A stretch of 64,000 nt of DNA from Knoellia remsis (GCF_003002895.1 NZ_PVTI01000018.1:19718-83717); one strand, 5' to 3'; shown: positions 35,095 to 45,085, counted from the stretch's first letter. The notes: generated by a model not told the origin, from the sequence alone. Numbers and translations: made by a program.

Positions 35095-36051
35095 TCACCA
35101 GCCGCGCTCGGCGAGGCGGTGCGGCTGCGGGATGTCGTCGACGTTGATGCCGACCATGGCCTCCCCGAGGCCGCGCGACACCTTGGCGATGACGTCGGGG
35201 TCGTCGTGGAACGTCGTCGCCTTGACGATCGCCTCCGCGCGCTGGGCGGGGTTGCCCGACTTGAAGATTCCCGAGCCGACGAAGACGCCCTCGGCGCCGA
35301 GCTGCATCATCATCGCCGCGTCCGCGGGAGTCGCGATGCCGCCGGCGGTGAAGAGGACGACCGGCAGCTTGCCCGCCTCGGCGACCTCGCGGACGAGCTC
35401 GTAGGGCGCCTGCAGCTCCTTGGCCGCGACGTAGAGCTCGTCCTCGGGAAGGCTCTGCAGGCGCCGGATCTCCTGGCGGATCTGGCGCATGTGCGTCGTC
35501 GCGTTGGAGACGTCGCCCGTGCCGGCCTCGCCCTTGGAACGGATCATCGCCGCCCCCTCGGTGATCCGGCGCAGCGCCTCGCCGAGGTTCGTCGCGCCGC
35601 AGACGAAGGGAACCGTGAAGGCCCACTTGTCGATGTGGTTGCTGTAGTCGGCCGGCGTGAGCACCTCGGACTCGTCGATGTAGTCGACGCCGAGGCTCTG
35701 CAGCACCTGCGCCTCGACGAAGTGGCCGATGCGGGCCTTGGCCATGACCGGGATCGAGACGGCCTCGATGATGCCGTCGATCATGTCGGGGTCGGACATG
35801 CGCGAGACGCCGCCCTGGGCGCGGATGTCGGCCGGGACCCGCTCGAGCGCCATGACCGCGACCGCGCCGGCGTCCTCGGCGATCTTCGCCTGCTCGGGCG
35901 TGACGACGTCCATGATGACGCCGCCCTTGAGCATCTCCGCCATGCCCCGCTTGACCCGCGTCGTGCCGGTCGCGCCGGTGACGGCGGCGGTCGCCTCGGC
36001 TGGGGTGGACGGATCGGTGGAGGACGCTGCAGGCAGGGAGGGCTGGCTCAT
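35095..36051 (-). CDS. pdxS: Pyridoxal 5'-phosphate synthase subunit PdxS
   Basis: A 318-residue barrel enzyme. After a 30-residue disordered N-terminus come [43 protein letters not shown] with the Schiff-base Lys near 105, [11 protein letters not shown], and [27 protein letters not shown]. It makes PLP from ribose 5-phosphate and glyceraldehyde 3-phosphate with ammonia from PdxT. Confidence 0.97.
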   Translation of the reverse strand: MSQPSLPAASSTDPSTPAEATAAVTGATGTTRVKRGMAEMLKGGVIMDVVTPEQAKIAEDAGAVAVMALERVPADIRAQGGVSRMSDPDMIDGIIEAVSIPVMAKARIGHFVEAQVLQSLGVDYIDESEVLTPADYSNHIDKWAFTVPFVCGATNLGEALRRITEGAAMIRSKGEAGTGDVSNATTHMRQIRQEIRRLQSLPEDELYVAAKELQAPYELVREVAEAGKLPVVLFTAGGIATPADAAMMMQLGAEGVFVGSGIFKSGNPAQRAEAIVKATTFHDDPDVIAKVSRGLGEAMVGINVDDIPQPHRLAERGW

Positions 36052-36125
36052 GCGACGAAGTCTAGGACCGACGCGAGAGTGCCACGGACCGCGTCCACGG
36101 CGGCCCGTTCGCGAGCGATCCTCTG

Positions 36126-36716
36126 TCAGTCGACGACGGCCGGAGGCAGGTCGTCGTCGAACTCGACCGGCTCGGGCAGCGCGGCCCGACCGGCGAGCCG
36201 GAACAGCCGGACGAACCACTTCTCGCGCACGCGGCGCACCTCGCGGACCGCGTCGTTGTGGAAGCGTCGCGCCATCTGCGCGCGCAGGGCGCTGGCCTCG
36301 ACCCGGGCCAGCGCATCGGAGCCGGGACCTTGGGGATCGGCACGGAGCTCGGCCACCGTCTCGGGCGTCAGCGCCGCCTTGAGCGCGTCGGTGAGGTCGG
36401 TCTCGGTGTGCTCGCGCCCGGCGAAGTTCTGTCCGTCGAGCAGGTCGTGGCTGAGCGGGTGGTGCGTATGCCGTTCGAGGGCTCCGCTCGCGGCGTCTGC
36501 GAGCAGGAGGGAGGTGGCCGGGTCCACGGCGCCGCTCGTCGCGAGCTCGAGAGTGGCCTCGGCGCGACGGACGAGCTGGGCGTCGAGGGCGGACACCGCC
36601 CCCTCGACCTTGGCGTGCAGCCGGTCGAGGCGGGAAGCGGAGTAGGAGAGGTACCACGCCGCGGCGAGTACGACGAGGGCGACGATCGTCGCGACCTGGA
36701 GGATGTCGACCTGCAT
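36126..36716 (-). CDS. LemA-like membrane protein
   Basis: A 196-residue protein with one N-terminal TM segment ([17 protein letters not shown]) and then a helical domain. The stretch [20 protein letters not shown] and the later [12 protein letters not shown] resemble the LemA family. Its start overlaps the pimA stop by one base (TGATG). Function unknown; the position between pimA and pdxS is common in actinobacteria. Confidence 0.75.
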   Translation of the reverse strand: MQVDILQVATIVALVVLAAAWYLSYSASRLDRLHAKVEGAVSALDAQLVRRAEATLELATSGAVDPATSLLLADAASGALERHTHHPLSHDLLDGQNFAGREHTETDLTDALKAALTPETVAELRADPQGPGSDALARVEASALRAQMARRFHNDAVREVRRVREKWFVRLFRLAGRAALPEPVEFDDDLPPAVVD

Positions 36717-37915
36717 CAGCTCTCACCTCTCGCGGGCCAGCGCAGCCGGCTCAGCAGCCCCGGTCGCTGGATCGGGTCCAGGGGCGCGCGGTCAGCGCCG
36801 TCGATCACCGTCTCGTAGACCGCCATGACCCGCTCGGCGACGACGTCCCAGTCGAAGGAGCGAGCCCGGCGCAGGCCGAGGTCACGAAGTCGCGACCTCT
36901 CGTCCGGGGTGCGGAGCAGCTCGACCACGGCCTGCGACAACGCCGGCGAGTCGCCGTTGGCGAAGGTCGCACCGGCGGGCCCGTCCGGGCCGTCCCCGAG
37001 GACGGCCGTGAAGGCGCACAGGTCGCTCGCGAGCACCGGCGCGCCAGCGGCCATCGCCTCGACGAGGACGATGCCGAAGCTTTCCCCGCCAGTGTGCGGT
37101 GCGACGTAGACGTCGGCGGAGCGCAGCAGGTCGACCTTGTCGGCCTCCGAGACCGCACCGAGGAACTCGGTCGCCGCCCGCACGCGCGGGTCCAACGCGC
37201 CGCGGATCTCGTCGACGTCACCGGGACCTGCGACGACGAGCCGGACGCCCGGCACCGCGTCGAGGATCGCCGGCATCGCGTCGGTGAGGACCGACAGGCC
37301 CTTGCGCGGCTCGTCGATCCGACCGAGGAACGCCAGGACCGGGCGCTCGGCCGTCCCGGAGAAGCGGGTCGTCTCCCCCGACGGCGTGAACCGGCCGGTG
37401 TCGACGCCGTTCGGGATGATGTAGGCGTCGCCCCCGAGGTGCCTCACCACCGTGCTGCGCGCCTCCTCCGAGACGGCGATGCGGGCGCGGATCTTCTCGG
37501 TCGACGGCCGCAGCAGCGGGTTCGCCGCGTGCATGGCCCGTGAGCGGAGGTTCGCCGTGTGGAAGGTCGCGACGACCGGTTCGGAGGACGCCCACAGCGC
37601 CATGAGCGACGCGCTCGGCGTCACCGGCTCGTGCAGGTGCAGGACGTCGAACTCGCCCTCCTCGAGCCAGCGGCTCACCCGCGACGACGTCACCGGCCCG
37701 AAGGTCAGCCGGGCGACGGACCCGTTGTAGCGCACCGGGACGGCGCGTCCGCTGGAGGTGACGTATGCCGGGAGGTCGCCGACGGGGTCGTCGACCGGAG
37801 CGAGGACGCCCACCTCGTGCCCCTGGGCCGTGAAGTGCTCGGCAAGGTCGCGGACGTGGAACTGCACGCCCCCTGGCACGTCGAAGGCGTAGGGGCAGAC
37901 GAGGCCGATCCTCAC
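36716..37915 (-). CDS. pimA: Phosphatidyl-myo-inositol mannosyltransferase PimA
   Basis: A 399-residue GT4 glycosyltransferase. [21 protein letters not shown] at the start is the PimA signature. Further on are [19 protein letters not shown], and the E-x7-E donor site in [16 protein letters not shown]. It adds the first mannose to phosphatidylinositol on the cytoplasmic face. The GTG start overlaps the acyltransferase stop; the pgsA-acyltransferase-pimA trio is the phosphatidylinositol mannoside operon. Confidence 0.94.
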   Translation of the reverse strand: MRIGLVCPYAFDVPGGVQFHVRDLAEHFTAQGHEVGVLAPVDDPVGDLPAYVTSSGRAVPVRYNGSVARLTFGPVTSSRVSRWLEEGEFDVLHLHEPVTPSASLMALWASSEPVVATFHTANLRSRAMHAANPLLRPSTEKIRARIAVSEEARSTVVRHLGGDAYIIPNGVDTGRFTPSGETTRFSGTAERPVLAFLGRIDEPRKGLSVLTDAMPAILDAVPGVRLVVAGPGDVDEIRGALDPRVRAATEFLGAVSEADKVDLLRSADVYVAPHTGGESFGIVLVEAMAAGAPVLASDLCAFTAVLGDGPDGPAGATFANGDSPALSQAVVELLRTPDERSRLRDLGLRRARSFDWDVVAERVMAVYETVIDGADRAPLDPIQRPGLLSRLRWPARGES

Positions 37916-38937
37916 CGCGCCTCCCCCGCGGTTGTCTCACCCGCAGCGGCCTCCCCCGCCGCCTCCGACCCCGGGACGTGCGCCGCCCCGGCCCGGGCCA
38001 GGCGGTCCGCGTCGAGGTCCTTGGTGAAGACCGGCTGGAGCATGTGCCAGTCCGCGGTATGGGTGCGGACGGCGCCACCGAGGGCGTCCGCGCACGCCTG
38101 GGTCATCGCCGCGACCCGTTCGGCCGTCGTCCCGGTCCCGGGGTCGGCCACGGCCGGGTGGAAGGTGATGACGATCCCCCATCGGGCGCCGCTCCCCACG
38201 GGCAACTTCTCGTGCCGGATGGACACCGGGAACAGCGGTCGTCGCTCCGCGATCGCGAGGGCCGCCGGACCGGCCGCCATGCGAGCGGGAGACCCGCAGA
38301 AGTCGACTTCGACCCCGGAACGCGACAGGTCGCGGTCCGCGAGCAGCGGGATGAGCCCGCGCCGCCGCGCCGCCTCCCGCAGCAACGGGAACGGCGCCGG
38401 TCCGCCGGTGAGCGGGTGGATGGTCATCCCGAGTCCGGTGCGGAACGCGAGGAACTCCTCGAAGACCTCCTCCGGCTCGAGCCGCTCCGCGACGGTTGTC
38501 ACGGGGGCGAGGTGGACGGCACCCCACGCGCCGGCGAGGTCCCAGTTGCCGAGGTGGCCGAGGAAGCAGACGACCGACCCGCCGTCGTCGAGCACGGCCC
38601 GGACCGGCTCGTCGCCCTCGACCCGCACCCGGGCCGCGAGCTCGTCCGGACCGAGGACGGGCAGCCGGAAGGCCTCGCAGTAGTAGCGCAGGTACGCCCG
38701 CATGCCGTCACGGACCAGCGCGTCGAGGGCTGCGTCGTCGAGCTCGGGCCGCACGATGGCGTAGTTCGAGCGCATCCGCGCGGCCCCGCCGCGCGCCACG
38801 GTGAGGTCAGCGATCCGGTCGAAGAGCGCGTACGCCGCGCCCTCCGGCATACGGCGAAGGAAGGCCCAGCCGCCCCGGAAGCCGGCCACGGTCGCCGCGT
38901 CCCGGACCCGGCCGAGCACCCCCATCGCGCCGGTCAC
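37912..38937 (-). CDS. Phosphatidylinositol mannoside acyltransferase
   Basis: A 341-residue LpxL/HtrB-like acyltransferase. It shows the H-x4-D/E-type motif region in L-G-H-L-G-N-W-D-L-A-G-A-W, then G-L-I-P-L-L-A-D-R-D-L-S and V-D-F-C-G-S-P-A-R-M-A-A-G-P-A. Corresponds to PatA, which acylates the mannose of PIM. The Ala/Gly/Glu-rich tail of about 30 residues is low complexity. Starts at a GTG overlapping the pgsA stop (GTGA); an ATG four codons on is also possible. Confidence 0.92.
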   Translation of the reverse strand: MTGAMGVLGRVRDAATVAGFRGGWAFLRRMPEGAAYALFDRIADLTVARGGAARMRSNYAIVRPELDDAALDALVRDGMRAYLRYYCEAFRLPVLGPDELAARVRVEGDEPVRAVLDDGGSVVCFLGHLGNWDLAGAWGAVHLAPVTTVAERLEPEEVFEEFLAFRTGLGMTIHPLTGGPAPFPLLREAARRRGLIPLLADRDLSRSGVEVDFCGSPARMAAGPAALAIAERRPLFPVSIRHEKLPVGSGARWGIVITFHPAVADPGTGTTAERVAAMTQACADALGGAVRTHTADWHMLQPVFTKDLDADRLARAGAAHVPGSEAAGEAAAGETTAGEAR

Positions 38938-39575
38938 CGCGCGGCGAGGACCTGGCGGCGGACCTCGAGCATGCGCTGCACGACCGTGATGAGGCTGGCC
39001 AGCGCGAGGAGCGCGAGGACGACGGTGAGGAAGACCTCGGGGAGGAACCAGCCGACGAGGCCGGTCGTCACGAGGACGGCGACGAGCCGCTCGGCACGCT
39101 CGGCGATGCCGACGTTCGCGGTCATGCCGAGGCCTTCGGCGCGAGCCTTCGCGTAGGAGACGACCATGCCGAGGATGAGGCACGCCAGCGCGAGGGCGGC
39201 CATGACACCGGGACGCACCTGCAGCCAGCCGTCCGGACGCAGGTTGCGCCCGCCGGCGTAGAAGAGGACGAGCCCGCCGAAGACCGACGCGTCCGCCACG
39301 CGGTCGAGGGTGGAGTCGAGGAAGGCACCCCACGTGCTTGAGCGCTCCATGCGGCGCGCCATGATCCCGTCGACGGTGTCGGAGAAGACGAAGGCCGTGA
39401 TGACGAGCGTCCCGATGAGGAACTCGCCGCGCGGGTAGAACAGCAGCGCGCCCAGGCTCACCCCGAGGGTGCCGACGACCGTGACGACGTCGGGGCTGAT
39501 CCCGAGCCGGATCAGCAGCGACGCCAGGGGCGTGAAGAGCTTCGTGAAGAAGGGCCGCGCGTACTTGTTGAGCAT
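38934..39575 (-). CDS. pgsA: CDP-alcohol phosphatidyltransferase (phosphatidylinositol phosphate synthase)
   Basis: A 213-residue integral membrane enzyme with the CDP-alcohol motif D-x2-D-G-x2-A-R-x8-G-x3-D-x3-D, at about residues 66-91 (D-T-V-D-G-I-M-A-R-R ... G-A-F-L-D-S-T-L-D). It makes phosphatidylinositol phosphate from CDP-diacylglycerol and inositol phosphate. Context (next to PIM acyltransferase and pimA) supports this over phosphatidylglycerophosphate synthase. Confidence 0.93.
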   Translation of the reverse strand: MLNKYARPFFTKLFTPLASLLIRLGISPDVVTVVGTLGVSLGALLFYPRGEFLIGTLVITAFVFSDTVDGIMARRMERSSTWGAFLDSTLDRVADASVFGGLVLFYAGGRNLRPDGWLQVRPGVMAALALACLILGMVVSYAKARAEGLGMTANVGIAERAERLVAVLVTTGLVGWFLPEVFLTVVLALLALASLITVVQRMLEVRRQVLAAR

Positions 39576-39613
39576 GGTGGCGCCAGCCTAGTGGCCAGTG
39601 GCCGTCATCCCGC

Positions 39614-40162
39614 TCAGGCCGACGGCCAAGCGGCGACGAGCCGTGTCCGGGCGTCCTCGAGCAGCACCGGCAGCGCCTTGGTCTGCCCCACGACGGGCAG
39701 GAAGTTCATGTCCCCGCCCCAGCGCGGCACGATGTGCTGGTGCAGGTGCGCGGCGACGCCCGCGCCGGCGACCTCGCCCTGGTTCATCCCGATGTTGAAG
39801 CCGTGCGGACCCGAGCTCTCGGTCAGCGCGCGAATCGCGGACTTGGTCAGGGCGGTGAACTCGGCCGTCTCCTCGTCGGTGAGGTCGACGTAGAGGGACA
39901 CGTGCCGGTACGGGCAGACGAGGACGTGCCCCGGGTTGTAGGGGAAGAGGTTCATGACGACGTAGCAGTGCTCGCCGCGGTGGACGATGAGCCCCTCGGC
40001 GTCCTCGCGCTCCGGCGCTGCGCAGAACGGGCAGCCCTCGCCGGCCTCCTTCGACGGCCGCTCCCCCGTGACATAGGCGAGGCGGTGGGGAGTCCAGAGC
40101 CGGTCGAACCCGTCCGGCTCGCCCGCGAAGTCGGCGGCGGGAGTCGTCGGGACGTCGCTCAT
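39614..40162 (-). CDS. HIT-family protein
   Basis: A 182-residue histidine-triad protein. An N-terminal zinc-type C-P-F-C, then N-L-F-P-Y-N-P-G-H-V-L-V-C-P-Y-R-H, G-F-N-I-G-M-N-Q-G, and the triad H-L-H-Q-H-I-V-P-R-W. Relatives are AP4A phosphorylases/nucleotidyl hydrolases. It normally lies between thrS and pgsA; here about 2.7 kb of other genes separate it from thrS. Confidence 0.93.
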   Translation of the reverse strand: MSDVPTTPAADFAGEPDGFDRLWTPHRLAYVTGERPSKEAGEGCPFCAAPEREDAEGLIVHRGEHCYVVMNLFPYNPGHVLVCPYRHVSLYVDLTDEETAEFTALTKSAIRALTESSGPHGFNIGMNQGEVAGAGVAAHLHQHIVPRWGGDMNFLPVVGQTKALPVLLEDARTRLVAAWPSA

Positions 40163-40225
40163 GGTCCGATCCTAAGCACCCGGTAGGGCACCCGCTGCCG
40201 CCGGCAGCGTCGGGCGACACGTGTG

Positions 40226-40265
40226 AGGGCCGCGGTGCCGTCCCCTGACTCGGCACCGCGGCCCT
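40226..40265. terminator. 15-bp hairpin upstream of the HIT gene
   Basis: AGGGCCGCGGTGCCG pairs perfectly with its complement across a 10-base loop (TCCCCTGACT). It lies 63 bases before the HIT start and 115 before the MFS start. It is G+C-rich without a U-run. It may insulate the HIT-pgsA-pimA operon from transcription entering from the right. Confidence 0.75.
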
Positions 40266-40379
40266 TCACCCACTCAGACGCCTGAAATGCCCGTGAGGTT
40301 GCCTCGTGTCGGAAACAATTTCCGTCTCGGCTGTCGGGCGCCGCTTGTCGTGCACGCTCCGTCGTCGCAGGGTGCAGGG

Positions 40380-41720
40380 ATGACCACGACTCCCGGCACC
40401 CCCTCCGGACCGTCCGCGCCCGACGCCTCCGGGTCCACGAGCACCCTGGAGCGCGCCCGCGCCCACTCGCCCCGCCAGCTCGCCGCGGCCTCGGTCGGCA
40501 ACCTCGTCGAGTGGTACGACTGGTACGCCTACAGCTTCCTCGCCGTGTACTTCGCGACCCAGGTCTTCCCCGAGTCGGAGTCGGGTCTTACCCAGCTGCT
40601 CAACACCTTCGCGATCTTCGCGGTCGGCTTCTTCTTCCGCCCCGTCGGCGGTCTGCTCATGGGTGCACTCGCCGACCGGATCGGGCGCAAGCCGGCCCTC
40701 ACCGCGACGATCCTGCTCATGGGGGCCGGGTCGCTGCTCATCGCCGTCCTGCCGACCTACGCGAGCGTGGGCATCCTCTCGCCGATCCTCCTGGTCCTCG
40801 CCCGCGTCATCCAGGGCCTGTCGGTCGGCGGTGAGTTCGCCGCCGCGACGACGTTCCTCGTCGAGAGCGCGCCACCGAAGCGCCGCGGGTTCTTCTCGAG
40901 CTTCCAGTACGTCTCGACGACCATCGGTCAGCTGCTCGCGTCCGGTCTCGCGGCGTGGCTCGCGTCGTCGCTCTCCGAGGGCGACATGCAGTCGTGGGGC
41001 TGGCGCATCCCGTTCTTCGTCGGGGCCGGGCTCTCGCTCGTCGGTCTCGTCATCCGCGCCGGCGCCCACGAGACACTCGAGGACGCCGAGGACCTGCGGA
41101 CCGGCCGCACCGCCCGACCGGGCCTGTTCGACGCGCTCAAGCACCACCCCCGCGAGTCGCTCCTCATCGTCGGCATCACCATCGCCGGCACCATCGCGTA
41201 CTACACGTGGACGACCTACCTGCCCACCTATGCCCAGACCTACGCGGACGTCTCCAAGGCGGACTCGCTCCAGGCCGGGACGATCGCGCTCGTCTTCTTC
41301 GCGCTGCTCCAGCCGGTCATGGGCACGATCTCGGACCGCATCGGCCGCAAGCCGCTGCTCATCACGTTCGCGGCGTTCTTCGTCGTGGCGACGGTGCCGC
41401 TGCTGCGCCTCCTCGACACGTCGATGTCGCGGCTGCTGCTCGTGCAGTGCATCGGCATGGTCTTCCTCGCGATGTTCACCTCGATCTCGGCCGCGGTGAA
41501 CGCCGAGACGATCCCCGCCCGCGTGCGAGCGTCGGGGATCGGCTTCCCGTACTCGCTCTCCGTCGCCCTCTTCGGCGGGACCGCGCCCTACGTCGGGACG
41601 TGGTTCAAGGGACAGGGCATGGACTCGGCCTTCCCCATCTACATCAGCGTGCTCTGCCTCGTGTCGCTGCTCGTCTACGTCTTCGCACTGCGCGAGACGG
41701 CGCACAAACCGCTCCCGTGA
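40380..41720 (+). CDS. MFS transporter, metabolite:H+ symporter type
   Basis: A 446-residue, 12-TM transporter. N-V-G-N-L-V-E-W-Y-D-W-Y-A-Y-like sequence at TM1, R-P-V-G-G-L-L-M-G-A-L-A-D-R-I-G-R-K-P, R-V-I-Q-G-L-S-V-G-G-E-F, and D-R-I-G-R-K-P-L again before TM8. These place it in the MHS branch (relatives carry citrate, alpha-ketoglutarate, proline/betaine or shikimate). Substrate cannot be assigned. ATG chosen because upstream codons do not match the family. A perfect hairpin built from the window-wide octamer follows its stop by five bases. Confidence 0.93.
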   Translation: MTTTPGTPSGPSAPDASGSTSTLERARAHSPRQLAAASVGNLVEWYDWYAYSFLAVYFATQVFPESESGLTQLLNTFAIFAVGFFFRPVGGLLMGALADRIGRKPALTATILLMGAGSLLIAVLPTYASVGILSPILLVLARVIQGLSVGGEFAAATTFLVESAPPKRRGFFSSFQYVSTTIGQLLASGLAAWLASSLSEGDMQSWGWRIPFFVGAGLSLVGLVIRAGAHETLEDAEDLRTGRTARPGLFDALKHHPRESLLIVGITIAGTIAYYTWTTYLPTYAQTYADVSKADSLQAGTIALVFFALLQPVMGTISDRIGRKPLLITFAAFFVVATVPLLRLLDTSMSRLLLVQCIGMVFLAMFTSISAAVNAETIPARVRASGIGFPYSLSVALFGGTAPYVGTWFKGQGMDSAFPIYISVLCLVSLLVYVFALRETAHKPLP

Positions 41721-41725
41721 GGTGA

Positions 41726-41766
41726 GCGGACGGCATACCGGCGCGCCGTGTCGGTATGCCGTCCGC
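41726..41766. terminator. Terminator hairpin made of two inverted copies of the octamer repeat
   Basis: GCGGACGGCATACCG (41726-41740) and its exact complement CGGTATGCCGTCCGC (41752-41766) enclose an 11-base loop. The element sits between the convergent MFS and secreted-protein genes, so it can end transcription from both sides. Both arms are extended copies of the octamer that is dispersed over the whole window. Confidence 0.9.
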
Positions 41767-41790
41767 CCGCCCTCCGCGGGCCCCCTCGAC

Positions 41791-42366
41791 TCAGAAGTTG
41801 TCGAGGGTGTCCTCCACGCCCGCGATGGCGGCCTCGCGGGCCTCCTCCGGGGTCGCGGCGTCGCCGGACCAGTCCCGGATCACCACGGAGACGACGTACT
41901 TGCCCTGGGCCACCACGGCCGCGTAGCTGTCACCGTCGGTGAGGAGCAGGTGAGTCCTGGGGTTCGTGCCCTCCCACGTCGTCGGCGCCCAGCCCTCGAT
42001 GAGCGAGCACACACCGCCGTCCGTGGCGACGTCCTGGAGAGCGTTCCTCGCGTTCTTCCACAGCGTGACGGTGAGGTCCGCACTGAGCTGGTCGAGGTCG
42101 TTCGACCCGTCGTAGTACGTCCACTGGCGCCCCATGAGGGTCGCCGTTGCTCCCTCGTTCGCGGGGTCGCACACCTGCGCACCGCTGACCGTCGGCGTCA
42201 GCGGGTAGTTGCCGAGGTCCCACTGGAGCGGCTGGCCCGCCATGGTCTCCGGCGCGACGTCCGGGATGGTCGGCGCCGGACGGGCGGCGACCGCCTGCGT
42301 GCTGGCACCGACGAGCACAGCCCCCGAGACGAGTGCCGTCGAGAGAATGCGTGTGTATCTGGACAT
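41791..42366 (-). CDS. Secreted protein of unknown function
   Basis: A 191-residue protein with a Sec signal peptide (M-S-R-Y-T-R-I-L-S-T-A-L-V-S-G-A-V-L-V-G-A-S-T-Q-style; cleavage probably after A-V-A-A). The mature part has two Cys (C-D-P-A-N and G-V-C-S-L), W-T-Y-Y-D-G-S-N-D-L-D-Q-L, and an S-G-D-A-A-T-P-E-E-A-R-E-A-A-I-A-G helix. No family recognised. It lies in the insertion between HIT and thrS. Confidence 0.75.
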   Translation of the reverse strand: MSRYTRILSTALVSGAVLVGASTQAVAARPAPTIPDVAPETMAGQPLQWDLGNYPLTPTVSGAQVCDPANEGATATLMGRQWTYYDGSNDLDQLSADLTVTLWKNARNALQDVATDGGVCSLIEGWAPTTWEGTNPRTHLLLTDGDSYAAVVAQGKYVVSVVIRDWSGDAATPEEAREAAIAGVEDTLDNF

Positions 42367-42458
42367 GCCTGATCCCCTTGCTGTCCGGGGCGGGCCCCTC
42401 GCCCGCCCTCACCGACGCAGACGCACGCCGGACGGAGAAAGGTTGCATCCGTGGCGGG

Positions 42459-42920
42459 TCAACCCCGCCGCCACTCCATGAGTCGGCTGTCCGGAGTGGT
42501 GAAGCCGGCGCGCTCGTAGAGGCTGCGCGCCTTGGGATCCGCGCTGAGCTGCATGCGCGTGACCCCGTTGTCACTCGCCCACACCTGCAGGGCCTCGATC
42601 AGGCGGCCACCGAGCCCGGCTCCCCGCGCGTCGGCGGTGACGAAGAGCAGGCTCACGTGCAGCCAGCGCTCGTCGGGTCGGCGCGAGCTCGGCAGCTTCG
42701 TCACGATGGCAGCCGTGACCATGCCGAGCGGCCGCCCGTCGGCTGCTTCCGCGAGGAACGTGACGCGCCGCCGGTCGGCGAGCCACGCGTCGGCGTACCG
42801 GTCGAGGAACCCGGGCTCGATGGTGGCTCCGCATTCCCGGTCGTCCTGCATCGTCAGCGCCGCGACGGCGAACGCGTCACGGGGCTCGGCGAGCCGGACG
42901 ACGGGGGCGGCCAGGGTCAT
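42459..42920 (-). CDS. GNAT-family N-acetyltransferase
   Basis: A 153-residue single-domain GNAT. A strand V-R-L-A-E-P-R-D-A at the start, the acetyl-CoA loop L-F-V-T-A-D-A-R-G-A-G-L-G-G-R-L-I (Q/RxxGxG/A type) in the middle, and the C-terminal A-R-S-L-Y-E-R-A-G-F-T. ATG start chosen where the family begins; it is 13 bases past the thrS stop and so probably co-transcribed with thrS. Substrate unknown. Confidence 0.9.
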   Translation of the reverse strand: MTLAAPVVRLAEPRDAFAVAALTMQDDRECGATIEPGFLDRYADAWLADRRRVTFLAEAADGRPLGMVTAAIVTKLPSSRRPDERWLHVSLLFVTADARGAGLGGRLIEALQVWASDNGVTRMQLSADPKARSLYERAGFTTPDSRLMEWRRG

Positions 42921-42933
42921 GTCCGGGTGCGCC

Positions 42934-44922
42934 TCAGACCTGTGCTCGCGTCTCGATCGCGGTGAGCACCTCGGCGATCGCGTCCTCGACCGGCACGCCG
43001 TTCTTCTGCGAGCCGTCGCGGTAGCGGAAGGACACCGCACCGTTGCTGCGGTCCTCGTCGCCGGCGATGAGGATGAATGGCACCTTGGACTTGGACGCGT
43101 TGCGGATCTTCTTGGGGAAGCGGTCGTCGGAGTCGTCGAGCTCGACGCGAATCCCCTTGGCGCGCATCTGCTTCAGGACGTCGTTCAGGTAGTCGGCGAA
43201 CTCGTCGGCCACGGGCACGCCGAGCACCTGCACCGGGCTCAGCCACACGGGGAAGGCGCCCGCGTAGTGCTCGGTGAGGACGCCGATGAACCGCTCGATC
43301 GAGCCGAACTTCGCCGAGTGGATCATCACCGGCTCCTGACGAGACCCGTCGGAGGCCTGGTACTCGAGACCGAACCGGTGCGGCTGGTTGAAGTCGTACT
43401 GGATCGTCGACAGCTGCCAGGTGCGGCCGATGGCGTCGCGCGCCTGGACCGAGATCTTCGGCCCGTAGTAGGCCGCGCCACCGGGGTCGGGCACGAGCTC
43501 GAGCCCGGACTCGGTCGCGACCTCCTCAAGGATCGCGGTCGCCTCGGCCCACTGCTCGTCGGTGCCGATGAACTTGTCCTTCTTCTCGCCCTCCTCGTCC
43601 CGGGTGGACAGCTCGAGGTAGAAGTCGTCGAGGCCGAAGTCGCGCAGCAGCCCGAGGACGAAGTCGAGCAGGTGCTTGATCTCCCCCGGCGCCTGCTCGC
43701 GGGTGACGTAGGAGTGCGAGTCGTCCTGGGTCAGGCCCCGCACGCGGGTGAGGCCGTGGACGACGCCGGACTTCTCGTTGCGGTAGACCGACCCGAACTC
43801 GAAGAGCCGCAGCGGCAGCTCGCGGTAGGACCGGCCGCGCGAGCGGAAGATGAGGTTGTGCAGGGGGCAGTTCATCGCCTTGAGGCGGTAGTCCGTGCCG
43901 TCGAGGTCGAACGGCGGGAACATCCCGTCGGCGAAGAACGGCAGGTGCCCCGAGGTGTGGAACAGCGCCTCCTTGGAGATGTGCGGCGTCCCGACGTAGT
44001 CGAAGCCCTCCTCGATGTGCCGACGGCGGACGTAGTCCTCCATCTCGCGCTTGATGACGCCGCCCTTGGGGTGGAAGACCGGCAGCCCCGACCCGAGCTC
44101 GTCGGGGAAGCTGAAGAGGTCGAGCTCGGCGCCGAGCTTGCGGTGGTCGCGCTTCTCGGCCTCGGCGAGGCGATCGAGGTAGGCCTTGAGGTCGGCCTTG
44201 TCGGCCCACGCGGTGCCGTAGATGCGCTGCAGCTGCGGGTTCTTCTCGCTGCCGCGCCAGTAGGCGCCGCCGGAGCGCATGAGCTTGAAGGCGTTGCCGA
44301 GGACCTTGGTCGTCGGGACGTGCGGGCCGCGGCAGAGGTCACCCCACGCGCGCTCGCCGTCCTTCTTCACGTTGTCGTAGATCGTCAGCTGCGAGCCGCC
44401 GACCTCGACGTCGGCGCCCTCGGCCGCGTCTCCCGCGGAGCCGCCCTTGAGGCCGATGAGCTCGACCTTGTAGGGCTCATCCCTCAGCTCGACGAGGGCC
44501 TCGTCGTCGCTGATCTCGCGGCGCACGAAGGACTGCCCCTCGTTGACGATGCGCTGCATGACCTTCTCGAGAGCCTTGAGGTCCTCCGGCTCGAAGGGCT
44601 TGTCGACGTCGAAGTCGTAGTAGAACCCGTCACGCACCGGTGGTCCGATCCCGAGCTTGGCCTGCGGGTTGACCTCCTGCACGGCCTGCGCGAGGACGTG
44701 GGCAGCACTGTGCCGCAGCACATCCAGCCCGTCCTGCTCCTGCGCGGTCACGGGTTCGACGGTGTCGCCGTCGGCGAGGACGTGGGCGAGGTCGCGCAGC
44801 TCGCCGTTGACGCGGGCGACGAGGACGTCGCGCTGGCCCTCGAACAGGTCGGCCGCTGTCGTCTCCCGGTCCACCGATCGCTCGTCTCCTGCGACGCGGA
44901 CGGTGATCTGGTCTGACGACAC
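42934..44922 (-). CDS. thrS: Threonyl-tRNA synthetase
   Basis: A 662-residue class II synthetase. N-terminal TGS domain (I-T-V-R-V-A-G-D); editing domain H-S-A-A-H and later C-R-G-P-H-V; catalytic core with M-N-C-P-L-H, motif 2 [14 protein letters not shown], and the zinc ligands. C-terminal anticodon domain with [12 protein letters not shown] start with CAGGAG nine bases upstream. It heads the thrS-HIT-pgsA-pimA block, here with an insertion after it. Confidence 0.97.
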   Translation of the reverse strand: MSSDQITVRVAGDERSVDRETTAADLFEGQRDVLVARVNGELRDLAHVLADGDTVEPVTAQEQDGLDVLRHSAAHVLAQAVQEVNPQAKLGIGPPVRDGFYYDFDVDKPFEPEDLKALEKVMQRIVNEGQSFVRREISDDEALVELRDEPYKVELIGLKGGSAGDAAEGADVEVGGSQLTIYDNVKKDGERAWGDLCRGPHVPTTKVLGNAFKLMRSGGAYWRGSEKNPQLQRIYGTAWADKADLKAYLDRLAEAEKRDHRKLGAELDLFSFPDELGSGLPVFHPKGGVIKREMEDYVRRRHIEEGFDYVGTPHISKEALFHTSGHLPFFADGMFPPFDLDGTDYRLKAMNCPLHNLIFRSRGRSYRELPLRLFEFGSVYRNEKSGVVHGLTRVRGLTQDDSHSYVTREQAPGEIKHLLDFVLGLLRDFGLDDFYLELSTRDEEGEKKDKFIGTDEQWAEATAILEEVATESGLELVPDPGGAAYYGPKISVQARDAIGRTWQLSTIQYDFNQPHRFGLEYQASDGSRQEPVMIHSAKFGSIERFIGVLTEHYAGAFPVWLSPVQVLGVPVADEFADYLNDVLKQMRAKGIRVELDDSDDRFPKKIRNASKSKVPFILIAGDEDRSNGAVSFRYRDGSQKNGVPVEDAIAEVLTAIETRAQV

Positions 44923-44955
44923 GGTGCTGCTCCTGAGAGGTGGGGACTGCGAAGG

Positions 44956-45026
44956 GGTATGCCGTCCGCTGCGGTGAGCGGCCCGCGCGCCTCGCGCGCG
45001 CACCCGCGGTGCGCGGGCGGCATACC
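44956..45026. repeat. Inverted pair of octamer repeats in the thrS divergent region
   Basis: GGTATGCCGTCCGC (44956-44969) and GCGGGCGGCATACC (45013-45026) are complementary over 14 bases with one T-G mismatch that would pair in RNA. They are 43 bases apart with a CGCGCG-rich centre. The element lies between the start of thrS and the start of the divergent gene, so here it is upstream rather than downstream of both genes. Confidence 0.8.
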
Positions 45027-45085
45027 GATGCTATCCGTCGGAAAAGAGCAGGCGCGACGGAGTTCAGGTGTGCGACCGTCGCGCC

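Noticed and set aside
44923..45085. T-box or amino-acid riboswitch upstream of thrS
   Set aside because: No T-box sequence or specifier loop could be recognised; only the inverted octamer pair is visible.
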